A stretch of DNA of 64,000 bases from an uncultured Bradyrhizobium sp. Its GTDB lineage: Bacteria; Pseudomonadota; Alphaproteobacteria; Rhizobiales; Xanthobacteraceae. This document shows positions 33,725 through 42,648 of this stretch, one piece after another; position 1 is the stretch's first letter; each line of letters begins with the position of its first letter. The position numbers and the translations under genes are program-made. The notes below the pieces were generated by a model. That model was not told the DNA's origin, ran no database searches, and saw only the letters and a program-made list of their open reading frames with translations. The DNA lies in assembly GCF_936943645.1 (NCBI RefSeq), contig NZ_CAKZJO010000105.1, positions 37,446-101,445 of the forward strand, in the 5' to 3' direction.

Positions 33725-34522
33725 TCAGGCCGATATTGCCTGCTCGGGCGGGGCATATGCAATGGCAAACGGCCCTGCCCGGTCAAATGGCGAGAACTCT
33801 CCTTCCGGTTGAGCCAGCCGGTCCGCCACGGCCCATAGCGCTGCGGGGTTCACCCCGAGCCCGATATGGCTCGCCAGGAGCACTTCGATGTTCTCGGCCC
33901 GATCGGAGGGACGGAGCAGACAGGTCCGCCAGTTCACGACGCCGTCGGCACGCGAGTAAATCGACGTCGCCGGCACCGGCAAATCGCCGGCAATCGCCTC
34001 GCGCGCCTCTGCAAGATCCTCGACCCGTTCGCCGGACAGCGCCTCGTAGAGGCGCGTGGCGTTGGTCGCCCGCACGTCGTTGGCAAACGGGCTGCCGAGC
34101 GTAACGACATAGCGAACCATGTCGGGTGCCCAGAGCGCGAGATCGCGGGCATAGACGCCGCCGAGGCTCCACCCGACGAGGCTGACCTTCCGTCCGCTTG
34201 CGCGATGGATCTCGCCGAGACGGGCGCGCAGAGCATCCCGCATCCGCCCAAGCCCGCCCAGATTGCGGCCCATCCGCCAGGCCTGCGCGTCGTAACCGAG
34301 CTCGCTGAGATAGCGGCGCATCGGCGCCATCGAGAGGTCGCTGGCGAGGAAGCCCGGCAGCGCCAGCACCGGATGGCCGTCGCCCCGCGGCGCCCGCATC
34401 AGGATCGGCGACAGCAGCAGGCTTGCATTGAGCTCGAACAGGCCGCGGGCTTCGGCCAGCAGCAGGCCGAGACCCGGCGGACGAAGCCGGCCCGTCTCTG
34501 CCCCCTCCGGCCCGGGCGACAC
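33725..34522 (-). CDS. Alpha/beta hydrolase, paralogue of the gene at 20838-21608
   Basis: 265 residues from a GTG at 34522 located 2 bp after the preceding stop. It shares with the other hydrolase APRGDGHPVLALPGFLASD, KVSLVGWSLGGVYARDLA (serine nucleophile), VTLGSPFANDVRATNATRLYE and the late LASHIGLGVNP with a candidate histidine. There is no signal peptide. It is part of the run DUF6489-like / hydrolase / WS-DGAT / epoxide hydrolase-like / CYP102, so a lipid ester or polyester is a reasonable substrate, not proven. Confidence 0.83.
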   Translation of the reverse strand: MSPGPEGAETGRLRPPGLGLLLAEARGLFELNASLLLSPILMRAPRGDGHPVLALPGFLASDLSMAPMRRYLSELGYDAQAWRMGRNLGGLGRMRDALRARLGEIHRASGRKVSLVGWSLGGVYARDLALWAPDMVRYVVTLGSPFANDVRATNATRLYEALSGERVEDLAEAREAIAGDLPVPATSIYSRADGVVNWRTCLLRPSDRAENIEVLLASHIGLGVNPAALWAVADRLAQPEGEFSPFDRAGPFAIAYAPPEQAISA

Positions 34523-34524
34523 TA

Positions 34525-34782
34525 TTATTTCTTCTTGTCGCTGCTGCGCGTGCCGCCGAGGCCGGCCATGGTGACGAACATGTCCTGGAAGCGCTCGGCG
34601 ATCTTCGGATCGAAGGTGAACCAGCTCTGGATCAGCGATTCCGGCGAGACCTTCTCGATGTTGCTGAGCACCTGCTGCTGCAGCTTGTCCATCACGGCCG
34701 TTTGCATCGGCGCCACATCGGGCAGACCGAAGAACTGGCGGGCCTCAAGGGGGGTGCAGTCGATTTCAATGTTAACTTTCAT
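34525..34782 (-). CDS. Small conserved protein, DUF6489-like
   Basis: 85 residues, acidic to neutral with a lysine tail. It starts MKVNIEIDCTPLEARQFFGLPD, which I associate with the DUF6489 family of alphaproteobacteria; the remainder is predicted helical (MQTAVMDKLQQQVLSNIEKVSPESL). No membrane segment, cysteine cluster or catalytic motif is seen beyond one cysteine (C9). It is the first gene of the lipid-related run and is tightly coupled to the hydrolase. Similar small proteins near PHA/lipid genes may be granule- or enzyme-associated; function unknown. Confidence 0.7.
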   Translation of the reverse strand: MKVNIEIDCTPLEARQFFGLPDVAPMQTAVMDKLQQQVLSNIEKVSPESLIQSWFTFDPKIAERFQDMFVTMAGLGGTRSSDKKK

Positions 34783-34952
34783 GTCCCCTCCGGATGAGAT
34801 TCGAGCGGCCTGACGGAGTATCGCCGCGAGTTGTGGTGCGACGCAAGCGACCAGATGCAGGCGCGATGTGACCCGTCCTGCAATCCGCCGATATGGTCAA
34901 CCAAAGTCGAAGGGGGAGATCCCCCATGCCCGGTGGCGCGGTCAGCATTGCT

Positions 34953-34985
34953 GCACAGCGGTGCAACTTGGCGCGTTCCTTGCTG
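34953..34985 (+). promoter_or_regulatory. Candidate sigma-54 promoter for the first peptide importer, with adjacent palindrome
   Basis: TTGGCGCGTTCCTTGCT at 34969-34985 fits the -24/-12 consensus (TTGGCACG-N4-TTGCW) with GG and GC separated by exactly 10 bp; the A of GGCAC is replaced by G. Immediately upstream, TGCAC-AGCG-GTGCA (34953-34966) is a perfect inverted repeat with NtrC-like half-sites but shorter spacing than a classical NtrC site. The rest of the 303-bp gap between the DUF6489-like gene and the binding protein (34783-35085) has a GGGGGA-GA-TCCCCC hairpin at 34912-34925 and no open frame I would call. Transcription would begin near 34996. Confidence 0.5.
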
Positions 34986-35085
34986 GAATGGCGCTTGCAC
35001 CGGTCGATAACTCTGGGCAACATGGATCGATCGGCCGGCCGAACAATCAAAAACCACCGGCATGGCGGTGTGGAGAGGGTCAAGA

Positions 35086-36681
35086 ATGTCAGTAAGTCGA
35101 AGTCTGTTTGCGGCGACGCTCGCCGGTGTGCTCGCGTTGGCGGCTTCGCCCGCGTCGAGCCAGACGCTGCGTTATGCCAACCAGGGTGATCTGAAGTCGC
35201 TCGATCCCTATACGCTCAACGAGAGCACCACCCACGCCCATCTCGGTCACGTCTATGAAGGCCTCACGGCGCGCGACGCGAACCTCAAGATCATTCCAGG
35301 GTTGGCGGAAAGCTGGGAAACGCCGGAGCCCACCCGCTGGCGGTTTCATTTGCGCAAGGGCGTGAAATTCCACAACGGCGATCCCTTCACCGCCGATGAC
35401 GTGCTGTTCTCCGCCGATCGCGTCCGCAAGAAGGGGTCCAACATGCAGACCCGGCTTGCGCCCGACGTCAAGGTCGTCAAGGTCGACGACTACACCGTCG
35501 ACTTCGTCCTGCCTTCACCCAATCCCATCCTGCACAACTCGTGGGATGTCTGGTACATCATGGACAAGAAATGGGCCGAGGCGAACAACGTCGTCGACCC
35601 GACTCCGGTGGCGGCGACCACGCCCAGTTACGCCTCGCTGCACGAGAACGGCACGGGTCCCTTCATCATCGAAAGCCATCAGCCCGGCGTGAAGACGGTG
35701 TTCAAGGCCAACCCCAATTACTGGGGCAAGATGGAAGGTAATCTGAAGGAGATCATCTTCACCCCGATTGCCTCCGACGCCACCCGTGTCGCCGCACTGC
35801 TTTCCGGCGAAGTCGACGTCATCGAGCCGGTGCCGATCCAGGACATCTCCCGCGTCGATTCCAGCCCGAATGCCCAGGTGCTGAAGGGGCCGGAGTTGCG
35901 CACTATCTTCATCGGCTTCGATCAGACCCGCGACGAGCTGCTCTACTCCAACGTCAAGGGAAAGAACCCGTTCAAGGACGTCCGCGTCCGCGAGGCCTTC
36001 TACAAGGCGATCGACATCGAGCTGATCAAGACGCGCGTGATGCGCGGGCTGTCGACGCCGTCCGCGTTGATGATCGCACCGGAGCTTTTCGCGCTGTCGA
36101 AGGAGTTCACCCGGCCGAAATTCGATCCTGACGGCGCCAAGAAGCTCCTGACCGAGGCCGGCTACCCCGACGGCTTTGAGGTCACCATGGACTGCCCGAA
36201 CGATCGCTACGTCAACGACGCCGCGATCTGCCAGGCCGTCGTCGGCATGCTTGCCCGCATCGGCGTCAAGATCAATCTGCTGGCGCAGCCGAAGGCGCAG
36301 TACTTCGCCAAGGTGCTCAAGCAAGGCGGCTACCAGACCTCGTTCTATCTCCTGGGCTGGACGCCGAGCACGATGGACTCGCACAACGTGCTCTACGACA
36401 TCATGGGCTGCCGCGACGATGCGAAATCCTCGCGTGGCGAGGCCAATCTCGGCGGCTATTGCAACAAGGAGTTCGACGCCATCACCGACAAGGTGCTGGT
36501 CGAGACCGACACTGCCAAGCGCAACCAGCTGATCAAGCAGGCCTACGAAATCAGCATCAAGGACTGGGGCTACATCCCGCTGCACCAGCAGGCGCTGGCC
36601 TGGGGCGTATCGAAGAAGGTCAAGCTACCTCAGCGCGCCGACAATCTGGTCATGTTCCGCTGGGCAACCAAGCAGGAATAG
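35086..36681 (+). CDS. Peptide ABC transporter substrate-binding protein (DppA-like), system 1
   Basis: 531-residue family 5 periplasmic binding protein. Start at 35086 follows GAGAGGGTC; an ATG eight codons upstream is less likely. Signal peptide near residues 1-25, then LRYANQGDLKSLDPYTLNESTTH, the family signature WRFHLRKGVKFHNGDPFTADDV, and the late GWTPSTMDSHNVLYDIMGC. It delivers di/oligopeptides or related compounds to the permeases encoded downstream. First gene of a complete A-B-C-D-F operon, preceded by a candidate sigma-54 promoter and followed by a terminator-like hairpin. Confidence 0.92.
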   Translation: MSVSRSLFAATLAGVLALAASPASSQTLRYANQGDLKSLDPYTLNESTTHAHLGHVYEGLTARDANLKIIPGLAESWETPEPTRWRFHLRKGVKFHNGDPFTADDVLFSADRVRKKGSNMQTRLAPDVKVVKVDDYTVDFVLPSPNPILHNSWDVWYIMDKKWAEANNVVDPTPVAATTPSYASLHENGTGPFIIESHQPGVKTVFKANPNYWGKMEGNLKEIIFTPIASDATRVAALLSGEVDVIEPVPIQDISRVDSSPNAQVLKGPELRTIFIGFDQTRDELLYSNVKGKNPFKDVRVREAFYKAIDIELIKTRVMRGLSTPSALMIAPELFALSKEFTRPKFDPDGAKKLLTEAGYPDGFEVTMDCPNDRYVNDAAICQAVVGMLARIGVKINLLAQPKAQYFAKVLKQGGYQTSFYLLGWTPSTMDSHNVLYDIMGCRDDAKSSRGEANLGGYCNKEFDAITDKVLVETDTAKRNQLIKQAYEISIKDWGYIPLHQQALAWGVSKKVKLPQRADNLVMFRWATKQE

Positions 36682-36697
36682 CGTCGCTTGAACACGA

Positions 36698-36736
36698 GGT
36701 CCCGGCGGCGTGAGGCTTCCGGGACCTTTCCTTTTT
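36698..36736 (+). terminator. Terminator-like attenuator between binding protein and permease
   Basis: GGTCCCGG (36698-36705) pairs with CCGGGACC (36719-36726) around a 13-nt loop and is followed by TTTCCTTTTT. It lies 16 bp after the binding-protein stop and inside the importer operon. Such hairpins often let the binding protein be made in excess over the membrane parts. Confidence 0.75.
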
Positions 36737-36785
36737 CGACTGACAAAGACGTCGGCCGTACGTACACCCAAGGAAAGTGGAAGGC

Positions 36786-37766
36786 ATGCTCGCTTTCACG
36801 CTTCGCCGCGCCGTTCAGGCCATCGGCGTCATGTTCGCCGTCGGCATCATCGCCTTCTCGATGTTCCGTTTTGCCGGCGACCCCGTCAACCAAATCGTCT
36901 CGATCGATACGTCGGCGGCCGAACGCGAGGTCGTGCGCAAGTCGCTGGGCCTCGACGACCCGGTGCCGGTGCAGTTCGTGCGCTATTTCGCCGACGCTGC
37001 GCAGTTCAAGTTCGGCGTCTCCTACCAATTCCGCCAGCCGGTCTCGACGCTGTTGATGGAACGGATGCCCGCAACTCTGGAACTCGCAATCTGCGCCACC
37101 GTATTTGCGATGGTGTTCGGCATCCTGATGGGCGTCTATTCGGCACTTCGGCGCGACACCCTGCTGGCCAAATTATTCCAGGCGGTTTCGCTGGTCGGCA
37201 TCTCGCTCCCGACTTTCCTGATCGGCATTCTGCTGATCTACCTGTTCGCCGTGACGCTCGGCTGGTTGCCCTCGTTCGGCCGGGGTGAGGTGGTCAAGCT
37301 CGGCTGGTGGAGCACGGGCCTGCTCACGCTGTCGGGGCTGAAGGCATTGATCATGCCCTCGATCACGCTCGGCCTGTTCCAGATGACCCTGATCATGCGG
37401 CTGGTTCGCGCGGAGATGCTGGAAGTGCTGCGGACCGACTACATCCGCTTTGCCCGCGCCCGGGGGCTCACCACGCGTGCCATCCATTTCGGCCACGCAC
37501 TGAAGAACACGCTGATTCCCGTGATCACGGTGGCCGGGCTCCAGTTTGGCTCGGTTATTGCATTTTCGATCATCACCGAAACCGTGTTCCAATGGCCGGG
37601 CATGGGACTTCTGTTCGTGCAGGCCGTGCAAAACGTCGACATCCCGATCATGGCCGCCTACCTGCTGATGGTTTCGCTGATCTTCGTCACCATCAACCTG
37701 GTGGTCGACATCCTCTACACCGTGGTCGATCCGCGCCTGCGCGCGACCGTCGGCCGCGCCACATAA
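36786..37766 (+). CDS. Peptide ABC transporter permease (DppB-like), system 1
   Basis: 326 residues from the ATG at 36786; a GTG at 36777 is an alternative. Six membrane helices with the DppB-type N-terminus (LRRAVQAIGVMFAVGIIAFSMF). The ATPase-contacting EAA loop reads RADYI-like: EVLRTDYIRFARARGLTTRAIHFGHALKNTLIP. It ends TINLVVDILYTVVDPRLR, the usual end of DppB proteins. It forms the inner-membrane channel with the following gene product. Confidence 0.92.
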   Translation: MLAFTLRRAVQAIGVMFAVGIIAFSMFRFAGDPVNQIVSIDTSAAEREVVRKSLGLDDPVPVQFVRYFADAAQFKFGVSYQFRQPVSTLLMERMPATLELAICATVFAMVFGILMGVYSALRRDTLLAKLFQAVSLVGISLPTFLIGILLIYLFAVTLGWLPSFGRGEVVKLGWWSTGLLTLSGLKALIMPSITLGLFQMTLIMRLVRAEMLEVLRTDYIRFARARGLTTRAIHFGHALKNTLIPVITVAGLQFGSVIAFSIITETVFQWPGMGLLFVQAVQNVDIPIMAAYLLMVSLIFVTINLVVDILYTVVDPRLRATVGRAT

Positions 37767-37777
37767 GGCAGCCCTGC

Positions 37778-38749
37778 ATGTCCGACGCAGTCGCCTCCAA
37801 TCCCGACAAGCCGAGCGCTCCGCCCGCGCATGCCGGCCGCAGCTGGCTGAGCCGCGCGCTCGACAGCGACATCTTCTATTCGTTCCGCCGCTCCAAGCTG
37901 ACCATGGTGGCGGCGGCCATCACCGTACTGTTCTTCCTGCTCGCGATCTTTGCCTCCGCACTCGCGGTGCAGAACCCGTTCGATCCGGCGCAGCTGCAGT
38001 TGATGAACTCGCGCATCTCGCCGCTGTGGACCGCCGACGGCCAGAGCCCGTTCCTGCTCGGCACCGACGAGCAGGGCCGCGACGTGTTCTCCGCCATCCT
38101 CTACGGCATGCGCATCTCGCTTGCCGTCGGCGTCGCCGGCGTGATCTTCGCCGGCGCACTCGGCATCGCGCTCGGCCTGATCGCAGGCTATTTCGGCGGC
38201 GCAGTCGATGGCGTGATCATGCGGATCGCCGACGTCCAGCTCACCTTCCCCGCCATCCTGATCGCGCTGCTGGTGAACGGCATCGCCAAGTCGATCTTCG
38301 GCAACCGGCTGGATGCCACCAGCATGCTGGTGGTGCTGGTGATCTCGATCGGCCTGAGTTTCTGGGTAGGCTATGCCCGGACGGTGCGCGGCTCCGTAAT
38401 GGTCGAGAAGAACAAGGACTACGTGGCCGCTGCGCAGCTGATCGGCCTGCCCGCACCGAAGATCATGCTGCGGCACGTGCTGCCCAACACGATGGGCCCG
38501 ATCCTGGTGATCGCCACCATCAACCTGGCGCTCGCCATCATCACCGAGGCAACGCTCTCGTTCCTCGGCGTCGGCCTGCCTGACACCATGCCCTCGCTGG
38601 GCACGCTGATCCGCATCGGCAACAATTATCTATTCGCCGGCGAATGGTGGATCGTCGCCTTCCCTGGCCTGGCGCTCGCCGGATTGATCCTGTCGATCAA
38701 TTTGCTCGGCGACTGGCTGCGCGACGCGCTCAACCCGAAACTCCGATAA
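37778..38749 (+). CDS. Peptide ABC transporter permease (DppC-like), system 1
   Basis: 323-residue six-helix permease with a cytoplasmic N-terminal extension (about 40 residues) before the first membrane segment MVAAAITVLFFLLAIFASAL. LLGTDEQGRDVFSAILYGMRISL and the EAA loop KDYVAAAQLIGLPAPKIMLRHVLPNTMGP are typical of DppC. It ends LLGDWLRDALNPKLR. It starts 11 bp after DppB and pairs with it as the second channel half. Confidence 0.93.
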   Translation: MSDAVASNPDKPSAPPAHAGRSWLSRALDSDIFYSFRRSKLTMVAAAITVLFFLLAIFASALAVQNPFDPAQLQLMNSRISPLWTADGQSPFLLGTDEQGRDVFSAILYGMRISLAVGVAGVIFAGALGIALGLIAGYFGGAVDGVIMRIADVQLTFPAILIALLVNGIAKSIFGNRLDATSMLVVLVISIGLSFWVGYARTVRGSVMVEKNKDYVAAAQLIGLPAPKIMLRHVLPNTMGPILVIATINLALAIITEATLSFLGVGLPDTMPSLGTLIRIGNNYLFAGEWWIVAFPGLALAGLILSINLLGDWLRDALNPKLR

Positions 38750-38777
38750 GCAACATGTCGACGAATACGCCTCGCTC

Positions 38778-39764
38778 ATGACCGAACCCATCCTCTCCGT
38801 GCGTAACCTTCAGGTGGAGTTCGCCTCCCGCCGCGGCACACTGCGCGCCATCGACGGCGTCTCCTTCGACATCGCCAAGGGCGAGGTGCTGGGCGTGGTC
38901 GGCGAATCCGGCGCCGGCAAATCCGTCACCGGCCTTGCCGTGATCGGCCTGATCGACCCGCCCGGCCGCATTGCCGGTGGCGAGATCCGTCTCGCCGGCC
39001 AGCGCATCGACAATCTGCCGCCGGAGCAGATGCGCCGCATCCGTGGCAAGCGGATCGGCATGATCTTCCAGGACCCCCTCACCTCGCTCAATCCGCTCTA
39101 CCGGGTCGGCGACCAGATCGTCGAGACCATCAGGACCCATTTGAACCTGTCCGAGACGGCGGCCCGCCGCCGCGCCATCGACCTGCTGGCCGAGGTCGGT
39201 ATTCCCGCGCCGGAAAAGCGCATCGACGGCTACCCGCACGAATTCTCCGGCGGCATGCGCCAGCGCGTCGTGATCGCACTCGCGATCTGTGCCGAACCCG
39301 AGCTGATCATCGCGGACGAGCCGACCACTGCGCTCGACGTCTCCGTGCAGGCGCAGATCATCTCGCTGATCAAGCGGCTCGGCCGCGACCACGGCACCGC
39401 CGTGATGCTGGTGACCCACGACATGGGCGTGATCGCGGAGACCTCGGACCGCGTCGCGGTGATGTATGCTGGCCGTGTCGCCGAGATCGGTCCGGTCCAG
39501 GACGTCGTCAGAAATCCACTGCATCCCTACGCCAAGGGCCTGATGGGCGCGATCCCGACGCTGGCCGGCGACGACAAGCGCCTGCAGCAGATCCCGGGTT
39601 CGATGCCGCGCCTCTCGGCGATCCCGCGCGGCTGCTCGTTCAATCCGCGCTGCGCCTCCGCCTTCGACCGCTGCCGGGTCGAGCGGCCGGAGCCGTTGCC
39701 ACGGGGCGCACAATCGGTCGCCTGTCATCTCTATGACGACGTGCCGGCGGAGAGCGCGGCATGA
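38778..39764 (+). CDS. Peptide ABC transporter ATP-binding protein (DppD-like), system 1
   Basis: 328-residue ABC ATPase. Walker A GESGAGKS (42-49), signature FSGGMRQRV (from 156), Walker B LIIADEP with D180 and E181, and H-loop TLVTHDMG-type VTHDMGV. The C-terminal oligopeptide extension contains CSFNPRCASAFDRC, whose cysteines resemble the iron-sulfur-type motif of Dpp/Opp ATPases. It overlaps the next ATPase gene by 4 bp. Confidence 0.94.
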   Translation: MTEPILSVRNLQVEFASRRGTLRAIDGVSFDIAKGEVLGVVGESGAGKSVTGLAVIGLIDPPGRIAGGEIRLAGQRIDNLPPEQMRRIRGKRIGMIFQDPLTSLNPLYRVGDQIVETIRTHLNLSETAARRRAIDLLAEVGIPAPEKRIDGYPHEFSGGMRQRVVIALAICAEPELIIADEPTTALDVSVQAQIISLIKRLGRDHGTAVMLVTHDMGVIAETSDRVAVMYAGRVAEIGPVQDVVRNPLHPYAKGLMGAIPTLAGDDKRLQQIPGSMPRLSAIPRGCSFNPRCASAFDRCRVERPEPLPRGAQSVACHLYDDVPAESAA

Positions 39765-40750
39765 GCACGCCCTTCGTCCAGGCGACAAATCTGCGCCGCG
39801 TGTTCGACGTCTCGAAGCCCTGGCTCAACCGCGTACTCGAGGGCGGGCATCTCGAATATCTCAAGGCCGTCGACCACGTCACCTTCGACATCAGGAAGGG
39901 CGAGACGTTTGCGCTGGTCGGCGAGTCCGGCTCCGGCAAGACCACGGTCGCTCGGATGGTCGTCGGCCTGCTGCCGCCGAGCTCCGGCGACGTCCTGATC
40001 GACGGCGTCTCGATGACCGATCCGCGGCAGGCGCCGGCGCGCCGCAAGCTGCGCCGCCGCATCCAGATGATCTTCCAGGATCCGTATGCGAGCCTGAATC
40101 CGCGTTTTCGCGTCGATGCCATCATCTCCGAGCCGATACGCGCCTTCGACCTGATCCAGGGCGAGCGCGACATCCAGGCCCGCGTCGGCGAGCTGCTCAC
40201 CCTCGTCGGCCTGCATCCCGACGACCGGCTGAAATTCCCGCACGAGTTCTCCGGCGGCCAGCGCCAGCGTATCGCGATCGCGCGGGCGCTCGCCTCCGAC
40301 GCCGAATTCATCGTCTGCGACGAGCCGACCTCGGCGCTCGACGTCTCGGTGCAGGCTCAGATCCTCAACCTGATGCGCGACCTCCAGGACAAGTTCGGCC
40401 TGACCTACATGTTCATCAGCCACAACCTCGCCGTGGTCCGCCACATGGCGAGCCGCGTCGGCGTGATGTATCTCGGCCGCATCGTCGAGATCGCGGAGGG
40501 ACGCGAGCTGTTCGCCAATCCGCGCATGCCCTACACCAAGATGCTGCTCGGCGCCGTGCCCGATCTTGCCATGAGCGGCCGCCAGCGCATTCCGGTGAAG
40601 GGCGAGATCCCGAACCCGATCAACCCACCCCCCGGTTGCGCCTTCAATCCGCGCTGCCCGCTGGCATTCGATCTCTGCCGCAAGGAAACTCCGGAACTGA
40701 TCGACGGTGTCGCCTGCCACGCAGTTAACACCGCGCCGGTCCCAGCGTGA
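39761..40750 (+). CDS. Peptide ABC transporter ATP-binding protein (DppF-like), system 1
   Basis: 329-residue ABC ATPase with Walker A GESGSGKTT (54-61), signature FSGGQRQRIAIARAL, Walker B FIVCDEPTSALDVSV and H-loop FISHNLAVV. C-terminal CAFNPRCPLAFDLCRKETPEL is the Opp/Dpp cysteine motif. The ATG overlaps the stop of the DppD-like gene (ATGA). It completes the five-gene importer and forms the ATPase heterodimer with its neighbour. An 82-bp gap leads to the Ggt-like gene. Confidence 0.94.
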   Translation: MSTPFVQATNLRRVFDVSKPWLNRVLEGGHLEYLKAVDHVTFDIRKGETFALVGESGSGKTTVARMVVGLLPPSSGDVLIDGVSMTDPRQAPARRKLRRRIQMIFQDPYASLNPRFRVDAIISEPIRAFDLIQGERDIQARVGELLTLVGLHPDDRLKFPHEFSGGQRQRIAIARALASDAEFIVCDEPTSALDVSVQAQILNLMRDLQDKFGLTYMFISHNLAVVRHMASRVGVMYLGRIVEIAEGRELFANPRMPYTKMLLGAVPDLAMSGRQRIPVKGEIPNPINPPPGCAFNPRCPLAFDLCRKETPELIDGVACHAVNTAPVPA

Positions 40751-40832
40751 CGCGCGCGTGCCATGCGGCCTGCGCATTTGGCATCCCAGCATCGGCTGTG
40801 ATCAATTGCGCGCGCCGCAAGTGAGGTGACCC

Positions 40833-42638
40833 ATGGCCAGCAACGTCAATCCCGATCCGTTCACGACGCGCCCCGAGATCGAGGGCACGTTCGGGGTCGT
40901 CGCCACCACACACTGGATCGCGACCGCCGTCGGCATGGCCATCCTGGAAAAGGGTGGCAACGCCTTCGACGCCGGCGTCGCCACCGCCTTCACGCTCCAG
41001 GTGGTCGAGCCGCACCTGAACGGCCCCGGCGGCGACGTGCCGGTCATCGTTCACGACGTCAAGCGCGGCCGCACCGAGGTGATCTGCGGCCAGGGCCCGG
41101 CCCCGGCGCGCGCCACCATCGCACATTACAAGAGCGAAGGCCTCGACATGGTGCCGGGCACCGGCCTGCTCGCCGCCTGCGTTCCCGGCACGTTCGAATC
41201 CTGGATGATGCTGCTGCGCGACTACGGTACGATGCGCCTGCGCGACGTGCTCGAGCCCGCGATCTCCTACGCCCGTGATGGCTATCCGCTGGTCGAGCGC
41301 GCCTGCGCAACGATCCAGACCGTGGAGCAGTTGTTCCGCAAACACTGGCCGACTTCGGCTGCGGTCTACCTGCCCAATGGCGAGGTGCCGAAGCCCGGCT
41401 CGATCTTCACCAACAAGGCGCTGGCTGCGACCTACACCCGGATCCTGAACGAAGCCGAGAGCGGCGGCGGCGGCCGCGATGCCGAGATCGAGTGTGGGCG
41501 CAAGGCCTGGTCGCAAGGCTTCGTCGCCGAGGCCATCGACAAATTCTGCCGAACCCAGGAGGTCATGGACGTCAGCGGCTCGCCGCATCGCGGTGTGCTC
41601 TCCGCCGACGACATGGCGCGCTGGCAACCAACCATCGAGGCGCCGCTCACCTACGACTACGGCCGCTACACCGTCTGCAAGGCCGGCGTCTGGAGCCAGG
41701 GCCCGGTGACGCTGCAGCAGCTCGCGCTGCTCAAGGGCTTTGCCCTCGATGGGCTCGACCCGACAGGACCCGAGTTCATCCATCTCCAGATCGAATGCGC
41801 CAAGCTCGCTTTCGCCGACCGCGAAAAGTTCTACGGCGATCCAAAGTTCAGCGAGATCCCGATCGCGACGCTGCTCTCGGATGCCTATAACGACGAGCGG
41901 CGCAAGCTCGTCTCGGACAAGGCCTCGCTCGATCTCCGGCCCGGTGCGGTCGAGGGTTTTGGCGGCGTAGTCAAGTTGCGCCGCGCGGAAGGCCAACGCG
42001 AGGCCGTTGGCGCGCTTGGCGCCGGTGAGCCGACCGTGGGGCGCTTCGGCGAGGTGCGCGGCGACACCGTGCATTTCGACATCATCGACAAGGCCGGCAA
42101 CATGGTGTCCTCGACGCCCTCGGGCGGCTGGCTGCAATCCTCGCCGATCATTCCCGAGCTCGGTTTTTGCCTCGGCAGCCGCGCGCAAATGTTCGACCTG
42201 GAGGAGAACCAGCCGAGTTCGCTCGCGCCGGGCAAGCGACCGCGCACGACCTTGTCGCCGAGCTTGGCGCTGCGCGACGGCGAGCCATATCTCGCCTGGG
42301 GCTCGCCCGGCGGCGATCAGCAAGACCAGTGGATCACGCAGTTCTTCCTGCGTCACGTCCACTGCAACCTCAACCTCCAGGAAGCCATCGACGCGCCGGC
42401 CTGGCACTCCGAGCATTTCCCGATCTCGTTCTGGCCGCGCACCGCCCGGCCCGGCGTGCTCGTGGTCGAGAACCGCGTGCCGAAGGCGACGATCGAGAAT
42501 TTGCGCGAGCGCGGGCATATCGTCGAGGTCGGCCCCGACTGGTCGGAAGGCCGCCTCACCGCGGCTTCGCGTGTCGGCGTGCGCCGGCGCGCCGCCGCCA
42601 ACCCGCGCGGCATGCAGGGCTACGCCGCGGGACGCTGA
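40833..42638 (+). CDS. Gamma-glutamyltransferase-family Ntn hydrolase, apparently cytoplasmic
   Basis: 601-residue Ggt-family precursor. GGNAFDAGVATAFTLQVVEPHLNGPGGD is the large-subunit signature. Autoprocessing should occur before T412 in RGDTVHFDIIDKAGNMVSSTPSGGW, where the threonine becomes the nucleophile of the small subunit. Classical Ggt has a signal peptide; this protein begins MASNVNPDPF with none, so it should act in the cytoplasm. The relatives include glutathione hydrolases, cephalosporin acylases and the oxamate amidohydrolase HpxW. Between two peptide importers it most likely cleaves a gamma-glutamyl or similar amide bond of an imported compound. Confidence 0.88.
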   Translation: MASNVNPDPFTTRPEIEGTFGVVATTHWIATAVGMAILEKGGNAFDAGVATAFTLQVVEPHLNGPGGDVPVIVHDVKRGRTEVICGQGPAPARATIAHYKSEGLDMVPGTGLLAACVPGTFESWMMLLRDYGTMRLRDVLEPAISYARDGYPLVERACATIQTVEQLFRKHWPTSAAVYLPNGEVPKPGSIFTNKALAATYTRILNEAESGGGGRDAEIECGRKAWSQGFVAEAIDKFCRTQEVMDVSGSPHRGVLSADDMARWQPTIEAPLTYDYGRYTVCKAGVWSQGPVTLQQLALLKGFALDGLDPTGPEFIHLQIECAKLAFADREKFYGDPKFSEIPIATLLSDAYNDERRKLVSDKASLDLRPGAVEGFGGVVKLRRAEGQREAVGALGAGEPTVGRFGEVRGDTVHFDIIDKAGNMVSSTPSGGWLQSSPIIPELGFCLGSRAQMFDLEENQPSSLAPGKRPRTTLSPSLALRDGEPYLAWGSPGGDQQDQWITQFFLRHVHCNLNLQEAIDAPAWHSEHFPISFWPRTARPGVLVVENRVPKATIENLRERGHIVEVGPDWSEGRLTAASRVGVRRRAAANPRGMQGYAAGR

Positions 42639-42648
42639 TAGGTAGCAC

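Noticed and set aside
34953..34966. Classical NtrC enhancer site
   Set aside because: Half-sites TGCAC and GTGCA are right but the spacing is 3 bp shorter than usual and it touches the -24 element.
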